A stretch of 64,000 nucleotides of DNA from Antrodiella citrinella. Taxonomy: Eukaryota > Basidiomycota > Agaricomycetes > Polyporales > Steccherinaceae. Shown here piece after piece: positions 10,313 to 22,724 of this stretch. The notes under the pieces were generated by a model. That model worked only from the letters and a program-made list of their open reading frames with translations, made no database searches and was not told the DNA's origin. Location of the stretch: the NCBI GenBank assembly GCA_004802725.1, contig SGPM01000009.1, forward strand, positions 1 to 64,000, given 5' to 3'. How positions within the stretch are numbered: the stretch's first letter is position 1; every line of letters begins with the position of its first letter. The position numbers and the translations under genes are program-made.

Positions 10313-10580
10313 CTTGGAGGTATGCTGTACTGGCCGCAATCACGCACCATAGTACATTTGAGGACCAAGCTTTGCAGATGGACATTTGTATGGAAAATTC
10401 TGTACAGGACTCAATTCTGTGAGGGAATGTCCGCTCAGTGCTCCTATCGTCAGTGGCACTTCTCGTCGCGGAGCAATAGAGTCGTTAATGACCGAGAATG
10501 TGTGCATATTAAAGAGCGTGTTGACGAAAGCAATATACATGGTATCATAGTGATGATGAGACAAGTCCGAACAAAACGAA

Positions 10581-11361
10581 TTATACGTTCAGCGACGAAC
10601 TCTGCTGTTCGTACCCCGAGAAGCAGCCACTCCAGATCTCCTCTAGCGATATACGTTCTGCATCACCGTGTAGATCTTCAGGGTCCTGAGGGAAAATGTA
10701 CAATGTCGCTTCGCCAGTGGTCGGATCCCAGTTAGGGTCCACCGCCAAGATGAAGCGTGGTGAACGCCATTCTGTAGCCTCGGCAAATTTGGACAAAGGC
10801 AGACTGCATTCTTTCTCCAAATGGATGGGAGGTAGAGGGAGCGGTTTGCTAATGACGATAGCGGGCGTGCATGGTTGTGACGGAACCGGAGTGTAAGGAA
10901 ACGGTGGTCGAAGAGAATTTGAATTCGGAAGAGCCTGGCGGAGGTACGCATCTGGCAGCTCTCTGTAAATACTGTGTGACGAGATTTGCATCAATTGTGA
11001 GGGGACATATAAATGAGACTCACAATGGGGATACCGCAGGTTCAGGTGGCCCTGGGTACCTGGACTTCCGACTCGTGTCACGCTCAGTTAGGGAGGACAG
11101 AACGAAACCCTCCAGTGCCCGTGGTGTGTGTGTGATCTCAAAGACATTAACCTGAGATCTGGAGCCCTGGACATTATGTTTAATGAGGAGCTTTATGTAA
11201 TGACAACACGAGCGACTGACACTTTGAAAGGCTTTGACCGCAAACAACTTGTTACGCAGACGTGAAAGCGGCGTGGTCCCTGCCTCTCGAAGCGAGGACT
11301 TGGAGGTTTTTGACTTGAGGTGAGGAGATAGCGGTGATTGAACCAGGCTAGAGGATGACAT
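10581..11361 (-). CDS. Hypothetical protein
   Basis: Reverse-strand gene. Exon 1 starts at ATG 11359-11361 (MSSSSLVQSPLSPH). A 52-base intron (10972-11023, gtgagt...cacacag) joins it in frame to YRELPDAYLRQALPNSNSLR and a C-terminal part with a 'RFILAVDPNWDPTTGEATLY' strand-like segment, ending at 10581. A further in-frame intron (gtcagt...tctcag, 69 bases) may be removed inside exon 1. A TATA box sits at 11521-11530. The N-terminal half is basic and serine-rich, the C-terminal half mixed. No signal peptide or membrane segment; no family recognised. Confidence 0.55.
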
Positions 11362-11520
11362 CGTGACAACTTGAAATGACAGTGGCTCGAAGATCGAGAG
11401 AAAGTGCTCGTGACAGAAACTCACTCGTTGGTGCACAGGGGGCCTGAGAGTGCGACAAACGACATTACACGCAAAGCAAGGAATGAGAGCAAAGAGCAAA
11501 ACATGCGGTAGATAACCGTG

Positions 11521-11530
11521 CCTTTATAGT
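11521..11530 (-). promoter_or_regulatory. TATA box for the 10581-11361 gene
   Basis: Reverse-strand ACTATAAAGG lies about 165 bases upstream of the chosen start codon. An upstream in-frame start codon at 11499 lies too close to the TATA box to be used. Confidence 0.4.
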
Positions 11531-12628
11531 CTCCGAGGCCTAAGCGACATTCCAATAAAGGAGCGCGCCACGAGACCTGACATACCGCCGGCAACGTGGC
11601 GTAAGTCGCGCGACGCGTTCTGACGACGTCACGCGAAGAGGGCTTGTACGGTCATGTTACTGTGTCTTTTTTGCCTGTGCCAGTCCCGGCCAGTCTTGGT
11701 CTCAATTTGCATCCAAAATCCACGCGTCCACTTGATAACCAACTCCAGTTCACCATGGGACATATGACCGGACCAGCTGCGGAGAAGATTGCATATCAGT
11801 GTTTCAGTCTTGTCATACTTCGCGCACAATCTATAAGAATTGTATAGTATCACACTAGGGTTTTCAATTGATGTGCATTATCAGATGGTTAGAGAACGGT
11901 GGCACTCTGAATTTTTCAATGAGATTGCGTGTACAGTCTCTGTCGTCGTCGTTTCTACTTTGGACGACGAACCGCTCCCGACGCGTTTCTGACGTCGTGC
12001 GTCTAATCATAGTCACGTTACCGTGTTCTATTTGTCGTCCGAACAACTCCGACTTGGGCCAAAGCCGCCAAACTGGACCTCTTAGCTGAGATCTGAGAGC
12101 TCGCCATATGCGTCTTAGACGTCGAAAGCTCATGAATGCTCGCTATCACACGCGGATATCGAGTCCCATGGCACATCGGTGGCACGATCCGGGTCATCGA
12201 GGGTGAAGACAACAAGAAAGAAGAGGGCCTTCATTCCGATGAACTAGCGAGCCGGGGTCTTTTGTCAATGACCTCTTGATGACTCGCACAGAAGATGGCG
12301 GGAAGACGCAGAACGACACACAAGGTAGTAACCATTGTACGTATCATCATCTTGGACTATTCTTACGGACAGTTCGCTGGTGGGGACGATGTACTCGATG
12401 AAGAGCAGAGGGTCCGACGGGTGGCGATAATTGCCTGATCGGGTGCTGAGTGAAGGGATCGCTGATGTAACGAGCGCACGGCTTGAAAGTACCCCTTCCC
12501 GGCCGGGATGTCAGAGTCAGACTCGGTCTGGATAAAACTTCGAACCGAACTTGAGATGTTTGGCTGACTCTTTCTCTCCTACTTTCACCAGGATCCAGGT
12601 CTCCATTTCTTTCTTTCGTTTTTCCGTC
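11531..12628. other. Intergenic region, about 1.1 kb
   Basis: Divergent interval between the hypothetical gene and the MFS gene. It has only short chance ORFs and no repeat, tRNA or conserved frame. It should hold the MFS promoter; no clear TATA element was seen within 150 bases of ATG 12629. Confidence 0.45.
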
Positions 12629-14507
12629 ATGACCGCTACGACGCACGATGAGGAGACACCTCTCTTGCCCGAGCAGCGCAAGAAGGTGATGACCCCCTTG
12701 CCATGGGGTCAGTTTACCATTCTTCTTATCCTTCAGCTGGCAGAACCATTCACAAGCCAGGTTATCAACCCCTTCGCCCCCCAGGTGAGTCAATGCCGTC
12801 CCAGCGATCTATCCCCTTTACTAACGCTCTATTTCAGCTTGTCCGAGACGTCGGGATCACCCATGGAGATGAGACGAAGGTCGGATTTTATGTGGGACTC
12901 ATGGTGCGCGTGCTCCAAGTTTCAGATTCTCTACAGCCTCTTACGCGCCTCCTCAGCAATCGATATTCTTTGCTACTCAGGCTTTGACGGTCCTTCACTG
13001 GAGTCGTCTCTCAGATCATCTCGGTCGGAAGCCCATTATCATGATCGGGCTGTTCGGTCTCTCGCTCTCCATGTACAGCTTTGGGATGTCGAAAACATTC
13101 TGGGGTGCCGTTCTAAGGTAAGAGGATCGACTGGCTGTTGATATTGCGAGTGCTTACGATAACGTCGTTTACAGTCGCAGTCTGAACGGTGCACTGAACG
13201 GTAACATTGGTGTGCTCAAAAGCATGGTGGCAGATATCACAGATTCGTCCAACATTGCTTATGCGTATTCGTATCTGCCTATTTCATGGTCCACTGGACA
13301 AGCCATCGGGTATGTCATAACTCGCTGATTCTCGAAGATTCTGTCGATGAACTCTAACCTCTCTCATAGACCTGCTGTCGGCGGATACTTCTCGAACCCT
13401 ACAGAGCAGTTCCCTGATATCTTTGGACATGTTGCTTTCCTCAAAGAGTATCCCTACTTCCTGGCTTGTGCTATTCCTGCTACGTTTTCGGCCATTGCTT
13501 TCCTCGTGACCTGGGTGTATCTCAAAGAGGTACGTCGATCCGATTCATTTCCCTGAATCTATACTGATCCGCTCTTAGACCGTTAGATCTCGGACGTCTA
13601 TAAGCCGATACTTTTCTATGCGCACCAGTGATGCCAATCTGACCTTGGAGAACGCGGCATCAGGTCAAGATAACCGAGTTGGCCCGGCTGGTGCCAGTGG
13701 AGATGTGGACAAGGCAAATGCACAAGCCCAAGAGAAGCCTTTACCTCTCAAGGATCTCCTGACTTGGAGGGTTCTCATTGCTGCTGTCAACTACGCCAGT
13801 CTCGCCCTCACAGACATTGCCATTCGTTCCGTGCAACCTGTCTTTTACTCGACACCTATCGCGCTCGGCGGACTTAGCCTGCCTCCATACCAGATCGGAC
13901 GCATTCTTTCCGTAAGTCCTTCTTCCAAATCGTTCGATCGTTATCTAATATCTAATATCTACCAGGTTTTCGGCATCCTAAACGGTTTCGTTCAAATTTT
14001 CGGTTTTGCTCGTTTCCACAATCGCTTCGGCACTAGAAGAGTATACATCTGGGGCATCGCATCAGCACTGCCCGTTGTCTTATCTTTCCCTATTATTAAT
14101 TTTCTTGCGAAGGCAGAGGGTGGCCACAGCCTTGCGGTGTGGGCAGCGGTTGGTGTTCAGCTCGTGATGTCCATCTTCATCAACTTCTCATACGGTGAGT
14201 ACAAGAAAGGCCCTTCACGGCCATGGTTCGCTCATATCAGTGTTTGTGTTCAGGTTGCAACTTTATCTTCATCACCGCTGCCGCTCCCAACAAGGCTTCG
14301 CTCGGCACGGTCAACGGTTTTGCGCAAGTTGGCGTATCAGTCATGCGTACCGTAGGGCCTGCGCTCGCCAACTCTCTCTTCTCGCTTTCTATCGACGAGA
14401 AACACCACTACCTCAACGGCAACCTGGTCTACGTTGTCCTGGCCGGTCTCGTCTGCTCCTCCTTGATATGTGCCGACTATTTGCCCAAGGACGAAGAGTC
14501 TTCATGA
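12629..14507 (+). CDS. Major facilitator superfamily transporter (DHA1/ZIF-like)
   Basis: Eight exons (12629-12784, 12838-12903, 12957-13117, 13175-13309, 13370-13529, 13579-13911, 13966-14194, 14254-14507) give 497 residues in frame. The protein starts MTATTHDEETPLLPEQ, with a dileucine/acidic cytosolic N-terminus. It then shows the MFS signature between helices 2 and 3 (SRLSDHLGRKPIIMIG), about 12 hydrophobic segments, and a charged central loop after YLKE. The 'FYVGLM.S.FFATQ' and 'LGRKP' features match the fungal MFS family often annotated as multidrug or zinc-induced-facilitator-like H+ antiporters. It likely exports small molecules at the plasma or vacuolar membrane; substrate unknown. 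It is close to an O-methyltransferase and a peptide-precursor locus, so a metabolite-export role is conceivable but unproven. Confidence 0.88.
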
Positions 14508-14996
14508 TTATTACGACGATTTCGTTTACGCCCCCATCTTGCGATACATCCCCCATCGACTTTCTCGTTTTTCCCTCGCAATTTCGTTTTCTTTTGTCAC
14601 GGACTATAGTGGCCTCGCAATGACTTATTCATTCCGGAGGAAATTTCATACTGCAATGTAGTATACCATAGACATGTTGTCAATGACCAAAAAGCAGAAT
14701 CTCCCCGATGATTAGCCGTTAGATGTCCGTGCCTTCTTCGGGGAAAAAGTGAGTCGGTGTCCGGCAATCGTGGTGACGGACGTGTCCAAGCGCCCGGACA
14801 GGACCGCCTGAAAGAGGAAGCGCTGGTAGCCAGGCAATGACTTTTGGAGCCACACGAGTCTCTCGCCACTACCACCACCATCCCCAACCTTTCTCGTTTC
14901 TTGTGATTCATACCGTTACATTATCATCGTTAATTCTGTGTTCTTCGTTCTTCGTCTGGTCTTGACTCTCTCGCTCGCAGGTCGCACAGCACGGCC
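14508..14996. other. Intergenic region between MFS and SPT2 genes
   Basis: 3' flank of the transporter and promoter of SPT2, about 490 bases. Pyrimidine-rich stretches (about 14870-14960) precede the SPT2 start. No gene seen. Confidence 0.45.
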
Positions 14997-16546
14997 ATGT
15001 CGTCCTTCGCAGCACTCATGGCGCTGAGCCAGACGCAGACCCGCCAATCGGAGGCGGCGGTGCAGTCAGCTTTGGCCGAGAAGAAACGTAAGGACGCTGC
15101 GAAGCAGAAGGCGCAGGATGCGAAGGAGAAACGGGAGCGCGAGATTGAGGTTGCGCTGCGCAAGAAACATCTCGAGGAGATGGAACGCGAGAAACAGAGG
15201 GGACAGCGAGACGCCGAGGAACGTGCGCGGAAGGAGAAGGAAATCGAGAGGAGGGAGGCCGAGCAGAGGGATGCGCTGCGTTATGGACCGAAGAAGGCGA
15301 AATCGCAGTACCCGTCGGCGAAGAGGGGCGGGGGAGCCGGGCGGGGAGATGACTCGGACGGCGAAGGTGGTGGGGCACTTGCCCTAACTCGGGAGGAGAA
15401 GCGCAAACGCCGGATGGAACAGGAAATGCGCTTCGGGGTTGGGTCGTCGAAACGGCCGTCAGCTGGTTACAAGAAGATTGGTCGACGACTACCGGGAGGC
15501 GCTATTAACGACACATCAGCGGAGACAGTCGGTTTTGGCGAGTACCGGTCTATCAGGGAGAAGCTCATTTCGGAACCCGCAAAGCTGCAAAAGCTCAACA
15601 CTGTAAAGAAGGATACCAGGACAGTTGCGGAGATCATCGAGGACGTCCGGAACAATGCAAAGAACAAGGTGCTAGAAGGCGACAACGCGAAGCAGTTCAA
15701 CGATTGGTTCCACAAGAAGCCAAAGGATGGACCATCGCAATCTCAGTCTCAAGGCCAATCGCAAGCTCATTCTCGAGCTTCATCCGTACTTGGCTCTCCT
15801 ACGCGAGAGAGTCGCGCCAGCTCTTTGGATTTCGACTCAGCACCAGAGAGCAAGGCACCGGCAAGCAAGCCGTCCACCCAGAGGACGAAATCTACGTCGT
15901 CCACGCCTCCCACCCAAGGAAGACCGAAGTCATACTCATCCGCCTCTGCATCTACTTCAAAGCCCGCCAGCGCCGACAAGGTGCCCACCCGAGGCTCGAG
16001 CATCTCTGTCAGAGCCCTCGGTGCCAGACCTCCAACATCTAGTTACACGCCGAAAAGTGCTATGGGAAGAGGCAATGGTGCTGCGAAGCCTACTCCTTCC
16101 GGCAGCAAGCTCTCCACTTCTGGTCGTCCGTCTACCGCGTCTTCCAAAGCACCTGTCTCTTCTGCTCACCCATCAAAGAAACGCCCTCGTTCCCCGTCAT
16201 ATAGCCTGTCGCCGCCACCGGCGAAGAGACGGCCACCTGCGCAAGGCAACAACATCAGCAAAGCGATTTGGGCTATGTTTGGCAAGAACAGGGATACGTA
16301 CGTTAGTCGGGATATCATGAGCGATGACGAGGATATGGAGGCCGATGCGCGGGATTTGGAGAAGGAGGAAATGTTCAGGTGCGCCCTGTCCTACCTCTCT
16401 ACCATCTCCGCGTTGCTCACATATTTGCTATCCCATGTAGTACTCGTATTGCGAGGAGAGAAGAAGAGCTTGCTGCTGAAGAGGAGAAGCGTCACGAAGA
16501 AGAGAAGCGTAAGAAACGGAAGGAGAAGGAGAGGGAGAGATATTAA
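14997..16546 (+). CDS. SPT2: SPT2-family chromatin protein / histone chaperone
   Basis: Two exons (14997-16378, 16441-16546; intron gtgcgc...atgtag) give 495 aa. The N-terminus is a highly charged coiled coil (AEKKRKDAAKQKAQDAKEKR and onward). The middle is a disordered Ser/Pro/Thr-rich linker. The C-terminus carries the SPT2 signature: ISKAIWAMFGKNRDTY, an acidic stretch SDDEDMEADARDLEKEE, and after the intron a basic helix (STRIARREELAAEEEKR...). The family binds H3-H4 and DNA, works with elongating RNA polymerase II and suppresses cryptic transcription. Without the splice the frame would end in a hydrophobic nonsense tail, so the intron is well supported. Confidence 0.9.
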
Positions 16547-17309
16547 GTGCGTTGGATGATGCATGGGCCTCACACACGTATGTCTCACTCTAGGCTGCGG
16601 ATGAGTGCGCACCAGTATCCTGGTGTCTTGCTTTTCTTTTGTTATTCTCGCCACTCCCTCTTTTGTTTTATTTCCACGAGACCATCGCCTTCCTAACCTT
16701 TCTTGCTTTCGGCTGGCTCGTGTGCCTAGCCTTGGCTTTCGTATTCGTATTTGCTGCTACAGCTGATCTCGTTTTATACCTTCAGCATAACCCATCGCTC
16801 CTAACAACGATATTCATCCTTCATCCCCCGTTTCTTGTTCCCTACCGACATATTCTCCTCGTCATGTCCCATCATACATCCATACAAACCCCCACCCACT
16901 GTAGATCTACGCAATGTTTCTTTTTATGTACCGCTCGACTCGTCTACGCCGCAATTATATATTCATTCATATGCATGCATCGCTAGTGTTCAGATATCAG
17001 ACGCGTACACTAGGTGAGACTGAGAGAGAAGAAGGGATTTCGCAGGTAAGTTCAATTTATTACAGGTAGAAAGGGAGATGTGGGCACGAGCTTAAGCTTG
17101 GAAGCGACGAGCACAAGCAAGGCGAGGGAGAGATAATACAGAAAAAATAATGCGACTGTGGAGTAACGACGAGCGGATAGATGAACGATGCGATGGGTGA
17201 TTGCGACTGTGAAGAGGGGATGACGGATAACAAAGAAAAATGTGCAAACTATGCTTCTTCTTTACCGACGAAGAAGAAGAATACTGTGAGTTCCGGTGTG
17301 AGCCACATG
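16547..17309. other. Convergent 3' flanks of SPT2 and the RRM gene
   Basis: About 760 bases between two tail-to-tail genes. T-rich sequence after the SPT2 stop (16620-16760) probably includes the 3' UTR. No conserved frame. Confidence 0.45.
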
Positions 17310-19038
17310 TTACCCACTTTCCTCGAGCTTGAACCTCTTCCTCGGCCCGTCGGGTCCAAACTGTCCTCCTCCACCGCCAGCGCCGGCCCCGCCACCTTGG
17401 ATGAACGCAGGGTTGAAGTGTCCTTGAACGCCGGGGAACCCACCTCGGCCAGCCATTGGCATCATACCCATACCTGATCAATTCCGGATGGTGAATTGCG
17501 ATTCATTGATGGTATTGTGGTGTATTGCGATTGACGAGAATATTGCGAGGGAAACAGGAGGGAAGCCAGCCAGGACAGGACACCACAACAATGCGGAGAG
17601 CGATGACGACAAGGGGACCCAAGACCAGACAAGACCAGAGACCAGACGGGACAGACATATAGAGGACAAAAAAGGAGAGAACACAAAGTCAGGAAACCCA
17701 TACATGCACAAGAGACAAATCAGAGACCCATACCCATTCCACCGTTCATCATCCCACCGCGTCCGCCGCCAGAGAACCCGCCGCCACCCATGATACCACC
17801 TCTCGGACCCTGGGGGATCATGCCGCCTCTGCCTCCAGCGTTGGGGAAGCCGCCGGCTACGTTATTTCCGAAACCAGGAAGCATACCCATACCCATGGGC
17901 ATCATCCCAGTCATCATGTTGGGCATACCGCCGCCGCGCGCCATGCCGCCACCCATCATGCCGCCGCCACGCATGTTGTTCATACCACCCATCATGTTGT
18001 TGTTCATTCCGCCGTTCATGTTGTTGTTTTGGTTCATGCCGCCACGGTAGTTGTTTCCGCCACGTCCCATGTTGCCGCCGGTATTCATGGGTGCTGCGCC
18101 GCCATGGCGTTGCTCGCGCGGAGGAGGCTCTGGTGAAAGCAGATATGAGAGTGAGGCGTCGCCGAAAATAACATTAGCTACGTACCTTTGGGCAACGTTC
18201 GGAAGGGATTCCCTTGTGACGAGCTCGCCAGGTTCGCCGAAGCCTTGCGGTTCTGGAACTCGCTGTGACAAAGATGAGCGCGCATACAATGCATACATCG
18301 AACTGTGGTGTACTTGTTATCGAAGAAGTTCTTCAGGTTGACTGCATTCTCATGACCGTGGCATTCAATATATGCGATTCTAGGAATGAATTAGAGGGTG
18401 AGGAGCAGTGGCGAGGGATGGATGGTGAGATACATACCCTTTGCTCTTTCCGTTAACTTTGTGCTCCAAGAAGGTGATGTCCTTGTGGTCAAGGATGACG
18501 CCAACGGTCGCCGCAATCTTTCGCAAATCTTCATCATTGGTCCACTGAACGAGGATGTATACACATTTCAGTACATGCAGAGGGCTACAGCATATACAAG
18601 TACTGACCCATTGCAAGTCACCGATATACAACGCATCCTGACCTCCCGCGTTCCCTCCATGGTTCTGGTTCCCGACAGGATTTGAGTTGCCACCGCCACT
18701 GGCACCATAATGCGGGCTGGCGTTCGCGCCAACGAGCGATTGGATGGTCTGTTCTGTCTCATCTTTAACAGCGTCATTGCTACTGTCCATAGCTGGCTGC
18801 TGCTGTGGCTCAGGCTCATCTTCCTCTCGTGGTCGTTTCTCGCCAACCACGGGAGAGTTCACGACCGGAGCTGCAGGTGCTTCCGGTACTGGATCATCTG
18901 GGTAATCCTCCAACTTGATTTTCCTGTCGTCAGCACGCGAGCTTATGGTTGCAGGAAACGGAGGAAACCTACCTCTTCCATCCTGCCGGTGTTGAAACCT
19001 TCGTCTTCCCCATAAATATCAAAGTCGTCTTCAGGCAT
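17310..19038 (-). CDS. RRM RNA-binding protein, CPSF6/7 (CFIm68)-like, with Gly/Met-rich tail
   Basis: Seven exons give 393 aa in frame: 19038-18973, 18913-18608, 18544-18438, 18379-18314, 18262-18186, 18129-17734, 17473-17310. An acidic N-terminus ([15 protein letters not shown]) is followed by one [21 protein letters not shown], a 'VNGKSKGIAYIEC' RNP1-like strand and [11 protein letters not shown]. The rest is a long low-complexity region of GGM/NNM repeats ending [12 protein letters not shown]. The RRM resembles that of cleavage factor Im 68/59 kDa subunits, so a role in mRNA 3'-end processing is likely. The second exon uses a TTG-adjacent AAG acceptor. The last intron is unusually long (260 bases); if retained, the protein would end ...GMGMGL. 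Confidence 0.85.
17740..18110 (-). repeat. Low-complexity GGM/NNM-encoding tract
   Basis: Degenerate tandem codons for Gly, Met and Asn within exon 6 of the RRM gene (for example [20 protein letters not shown]). Such prion-like low-complexity tails promote condensation in many RNA-binding proteins. The repeat is coding, not a transposon. Confidence 0.7.
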
Positions 19039-19960
19039 TGCGATTGTGATTGAGGAGATGACGTTTGACGTTGACTCAAAAACGATTAACAGGCGGGAGG
19101 GGGTACAAATCGTCTCTTGTTTCTAGGTGAAGAGAAGTGACAAGATGATTCGACTATCTATGGACAGACAAAGTGAGGAATATGCGACAGGGACAAGGCC
19201 AGTCAGATACAGTGTTGCGAGAGGTATAGACAAGCCTTGGGTATCAGCGGGAGTGAGGGGACAGTGGGACTCTTACATGCAATAGTGTTACAGTGAAGAC
19301 GCGAGCGTTCGCCGAGATACAGAGAGAAGACGGCGCGCAGGCCGTGTGCAAACGATGGACGAGGAGAAGAAATACAGGAGGAGGATGTGTTCAACGACGA
19401 CAAGGACAGCGAGAAGAGGGTGTTGGACGACGGTGAAGGTGAACGAACGGAGAGAAACGACGCCCGACACCAGCTAATGCCCCTGTATGGTCTTGTTTGG
19501 CCGCTGTGGCGAGCTCTCCTCGCAAACCCGCGACTTGAACAAAATACAAAACCCCGTTTCCGTTCCTCCGTCATTCATATGGTATTACAGCGACAGAGGG
19601 TGGTGCAAACAGACAACGCCCTCGCCTTTTACTAGGGCGTTCCGTGTTCCACCCTCATTCCAATGTCGCAAAGGCAATTTTTCAGACAAATGCTTCATTT
19701 GGAAGTCACTTTCGTTTTCCTGTGAACTCACCTTTTGTTCCGGAACCATCTCAGCAGCATCGTGGACGCGTTCAACATTACCGACCTGACCTGATGCAGG
19801 TCTGACGATACTTTTTATGTCCGTTCATGAACCAGTCAAACTGTGCGTATCGATGTTGTGTACAAGACCACACTACTATATCATTTGGATTGATTCTACT
19901 ATACACGACCGTCTTATGATTACAATAAAATTAAATATATACGCAGAGCAGAAGGAGCAA
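19039..19960. other. RRM-gene promoter and 3' flank of the acyl-CoA dehydrogenase gene
   Basis: About 920 bases. The reverse-strand ORF at 19203-19574 is Ser/Arg-rich, has no partner exons and looks like chance. The stretch 19900-19950 is AT-rich and probably belongs to the dehydrogenase 3' UTR. Confidence 0.4.
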
Positions 19961-22170
19961 CTACAAGCGTGCATTCCTAGGCATCTGGCGAATAGCTTGA
20001 CGAACTCCGAGATCGCCCAGCACATCTTCAGCTCCACCGAGGATGGCATCGTACGGAACAGTTCGGTGATACTGGATGAACATTAGTATCTGCAACAACT
20101 CCGAACACATGAAAGATGGAACGTACGTGTTCAATGAAGCGGCCCATGCCCGTCTTGGTGATCCCACGACCTCCGAAGATCTGTACGGCATCGGTCGCAG
20201 TCTCCTGTGCACTCCTCGTGATGTACATCTTCAACAGACCAATCGGCCCAGCCAGCTTCTGTGCTTGATCCTTATATGACTGCATGAGGACAAACCATGA
20301 GCAAAAGCGGCCACTTAGGATTGATATGAAAGTACTGACCATGTTGCACATCTGATGAGTAATGTTCTCCAACCATGCCTGAGCACTCTCAGCGCGAGCG
20401 ATCATCTCAGCGAGCTTGCTGCGGATGACTGCTTGAGAGTTCAAGGGCTTGCCGAATGCCTTGCGCTGGTTGGTCCACTGGAGACATTCCTCGACAATGA
20501 CGCGCTGATTCCTGGCACCGGCGCAGCACATAACCCATCGCTCGTGGTTAAAGTTACTGCAGGTATTGTCTCAGCCACAATGTCTTGCAATCAATATAGG
20601 GGCAATAAAACTGACCTGAGCATGACATAGATACCCTGTCCCTCCTTTCCGAGCGTGTTCTCAACAGGTACTTTGACGTCATCGAAGGTGATATACGCGG
20701 TTCCTGCTGTCGATGAGTACGCAGTCTTGATAGCCTTGGTCTCTACGCCTTCACCGCGCTCAACCAAGATCACGGTGAACCCGTTGTCGGTCTTGCAGCC
20801 AACTGTAAAGCTAAGATGTCGTTAGTCGGCACAGCGTGAATGAGAGTCCAGTGTGAAGATGGCTCACTAGTGAGAGAACCTGTATATTACGACGTCAGCG
20901 CATATTCACATAAGTACGCGTCCACTGAAAAAACTTACGTTCCGTTGGTGATCCATTTCTTCGTTCCGTTAATGATCCAATGTTTCCCATCTTCAGTCTT
21001 CTTCGCGGTTGTCCGCAGACCTTGAACATCACTACCAGCGAACGCCTCCGAGATAGCCAATGCGATGAACTTTTTTCCGGACAGCACCTCTGGGATGATC
21101 TTGGCTTTGACGGCAGGGGACGCGAAGTTCATGACTGGGGGGAGGCCAATAACAGATCCCGATCCGAGACCGTCGCTGTAGCCTCGGGCGTTGATGCGAC
21201 ACATCTCTTGGTGAAGAACAAGCTAAAGTGTGTGTTAGCATTGTAGACGTACTTGTTGTTGTTGATGCTACAAACCTCGTGGAAGTAGTTGAACTCGTCT
21301 GGTTGTACAACACCATTCATCAACTTGAGGCCCTTCAGATGCTTTCCGGGACCCATGCGCATAGCAAGAATATTCAATTCACTGTCATGAGTGGATAAGT
21401 TGCATGCACTTGTCGCCGAAATCGTGAATACTTACGCGCATTTATCGAATACAGATTGACTGGGTCGTTTGCCATCCTCCTCGCGTGCCTAGGCGCATCA
21501 TAAGTTATGAATAGATTAGAAAACAATACGCCACGTACCTGCGCATCAGGATAGATGACCTCGTCTGTAAAGTGTCTAATCGCCTTCTGCAGCTCACGGT
21601 GGCTCTCAGTGAAGTAGGGGCTGTAGTAACCCTTCGACAACCACGTTGGCTCAGCATACGGAACCTCACTCAAATTTCCGGGCGCCCGTGCAGCAACGAC
21701 GCTCTTCTCTCCAGCAAGTGTGCCAATCACGAGTCGAGCATACTGAGGCTTGAGCAAGACTTCGTGGCGGTGGAGGCCGTAGAAAGCTTCGGTAGCGTCC
21801 TGACCCACTAGAACAAATGGTCAGTCGAGTTTGCAGAAAGATAACAATTGAACGTACTGATATCATCCTCGAGGAAAACGGAGATACCACCGGGGTGCAG
21901 ATCTTTGAAACGGGTGACATCATAAACCTTAGAGTCGACGATGATCCACTTTTGGTCGCTCAATGTAAGCTTCTATTGTTCATGGCAATTCTGAGGGGAT
22001 GAGATCACTCACCAAATCGTCAACTTTGTTGTGCTAAAGATGTCATTCCATCCAATCGTCAGCGTTCCGAAAGTCATCACTCCAGATGCGAACATGTCAA
22101 GACTAACCTTGGCAACCTCCTCTCTGGTGAATTCCTTGGAACTAGAAGCAGTAGCTGGGGCAGAAGCCAT
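19961..22170 (-). CDS. Cytochrome b5-acyl-CoA dehydrogenase fusion
   Basis: Twelve exons give 524 aa, with frame kept throughout. Residues about 12-85 are a cytochrome b5 domain (FTREEVAKHNKVDDLWII, heme ligand in FKDLHPGGISVF, GQDATEAFYGLHRHE). The rest is a full acyl-CoA dehydrogenase: N-terminal helical part, flavin/substrate region (AFAGSDVQGLRTTAKK, GTKKWITNGT), and C-terminal domain (NFNHERWVMCCAGARNQRVI, DAVQIFGGRGITKTG). This fused architecture is typical of fungi and is thought to act in fatty- or branched-acyl oxidation, in peroxisomes or mitochondria. The C-terminus ends NARL, a possible peroxisomal PTS1-like ARL tripeptide. Exon 2 is only 21 bases (HNKVDDL) and exon 8 only 12 bases (20868-20879). 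The start codon is well placed before the b5 domain. Confidence 0.93.
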
Positions 22171-22724
22171 GATATAAAGCAAGAGATAGCAATAAGATGT
22201 AGTGGGATGCAATGAGACAGCAAAAGATGGGAGGGTACAAAAACTAGGAGGTGCGGTAAGGGCAGCCTTTAATGGCTGACACGATCAGCAATCACATGCT
22301 AGTGACTCAAACCGCACTGAGTAGCCAAAGTAAGCCGGATCTGGTATTCGACATACGTCCGGATCATCCTCATCTCGTCGAACGAATGATTACGAATGAA
22401 ACGATGGTTCAAGCAGCAACAAAGGACCAACGAATCGCGGTAAGAAGATGGACATATGAACTTACAGGAAGCCTTGAGCACCTGCTCTATGTGCTCACGT
22501 CAACGCGCTGACGAAATGCGGGGTAATCACATTCCTTGCAGCATTTCCCACGCTGATTGCCTTGGTTGCAATCGTCGCCTCGGGATTGGCGACCAGCAAA
22601 ATACCAAGACAGAAGCAACAGCAATCATACAGCGCTAGCACGACAAAAATGAAGTGAATTGAGAGCAACATCAGAATATCAACCTGACAACAATAATGAT
22701 AGAACGAAAGCAACGGGGCGAACT
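22171..22724. other. Promoter of the acyl-CoA dehydrogenase gene and 3' flank of the next gene
   Basis: About 550 bases with only short ORFs; no element recognised. Confidence 0.4.

Noticed and set aside
14195..14623. 142-aa ORF over the end of the MFS gene
   Set aside because: Out-of-frame shadow; the MFS exons account for the DNA.
19203..19574. 123-aa reverse ORF in the RRM promoter region
   Set aside because: Ser/Arg-rich without conserved segments or partner exons.
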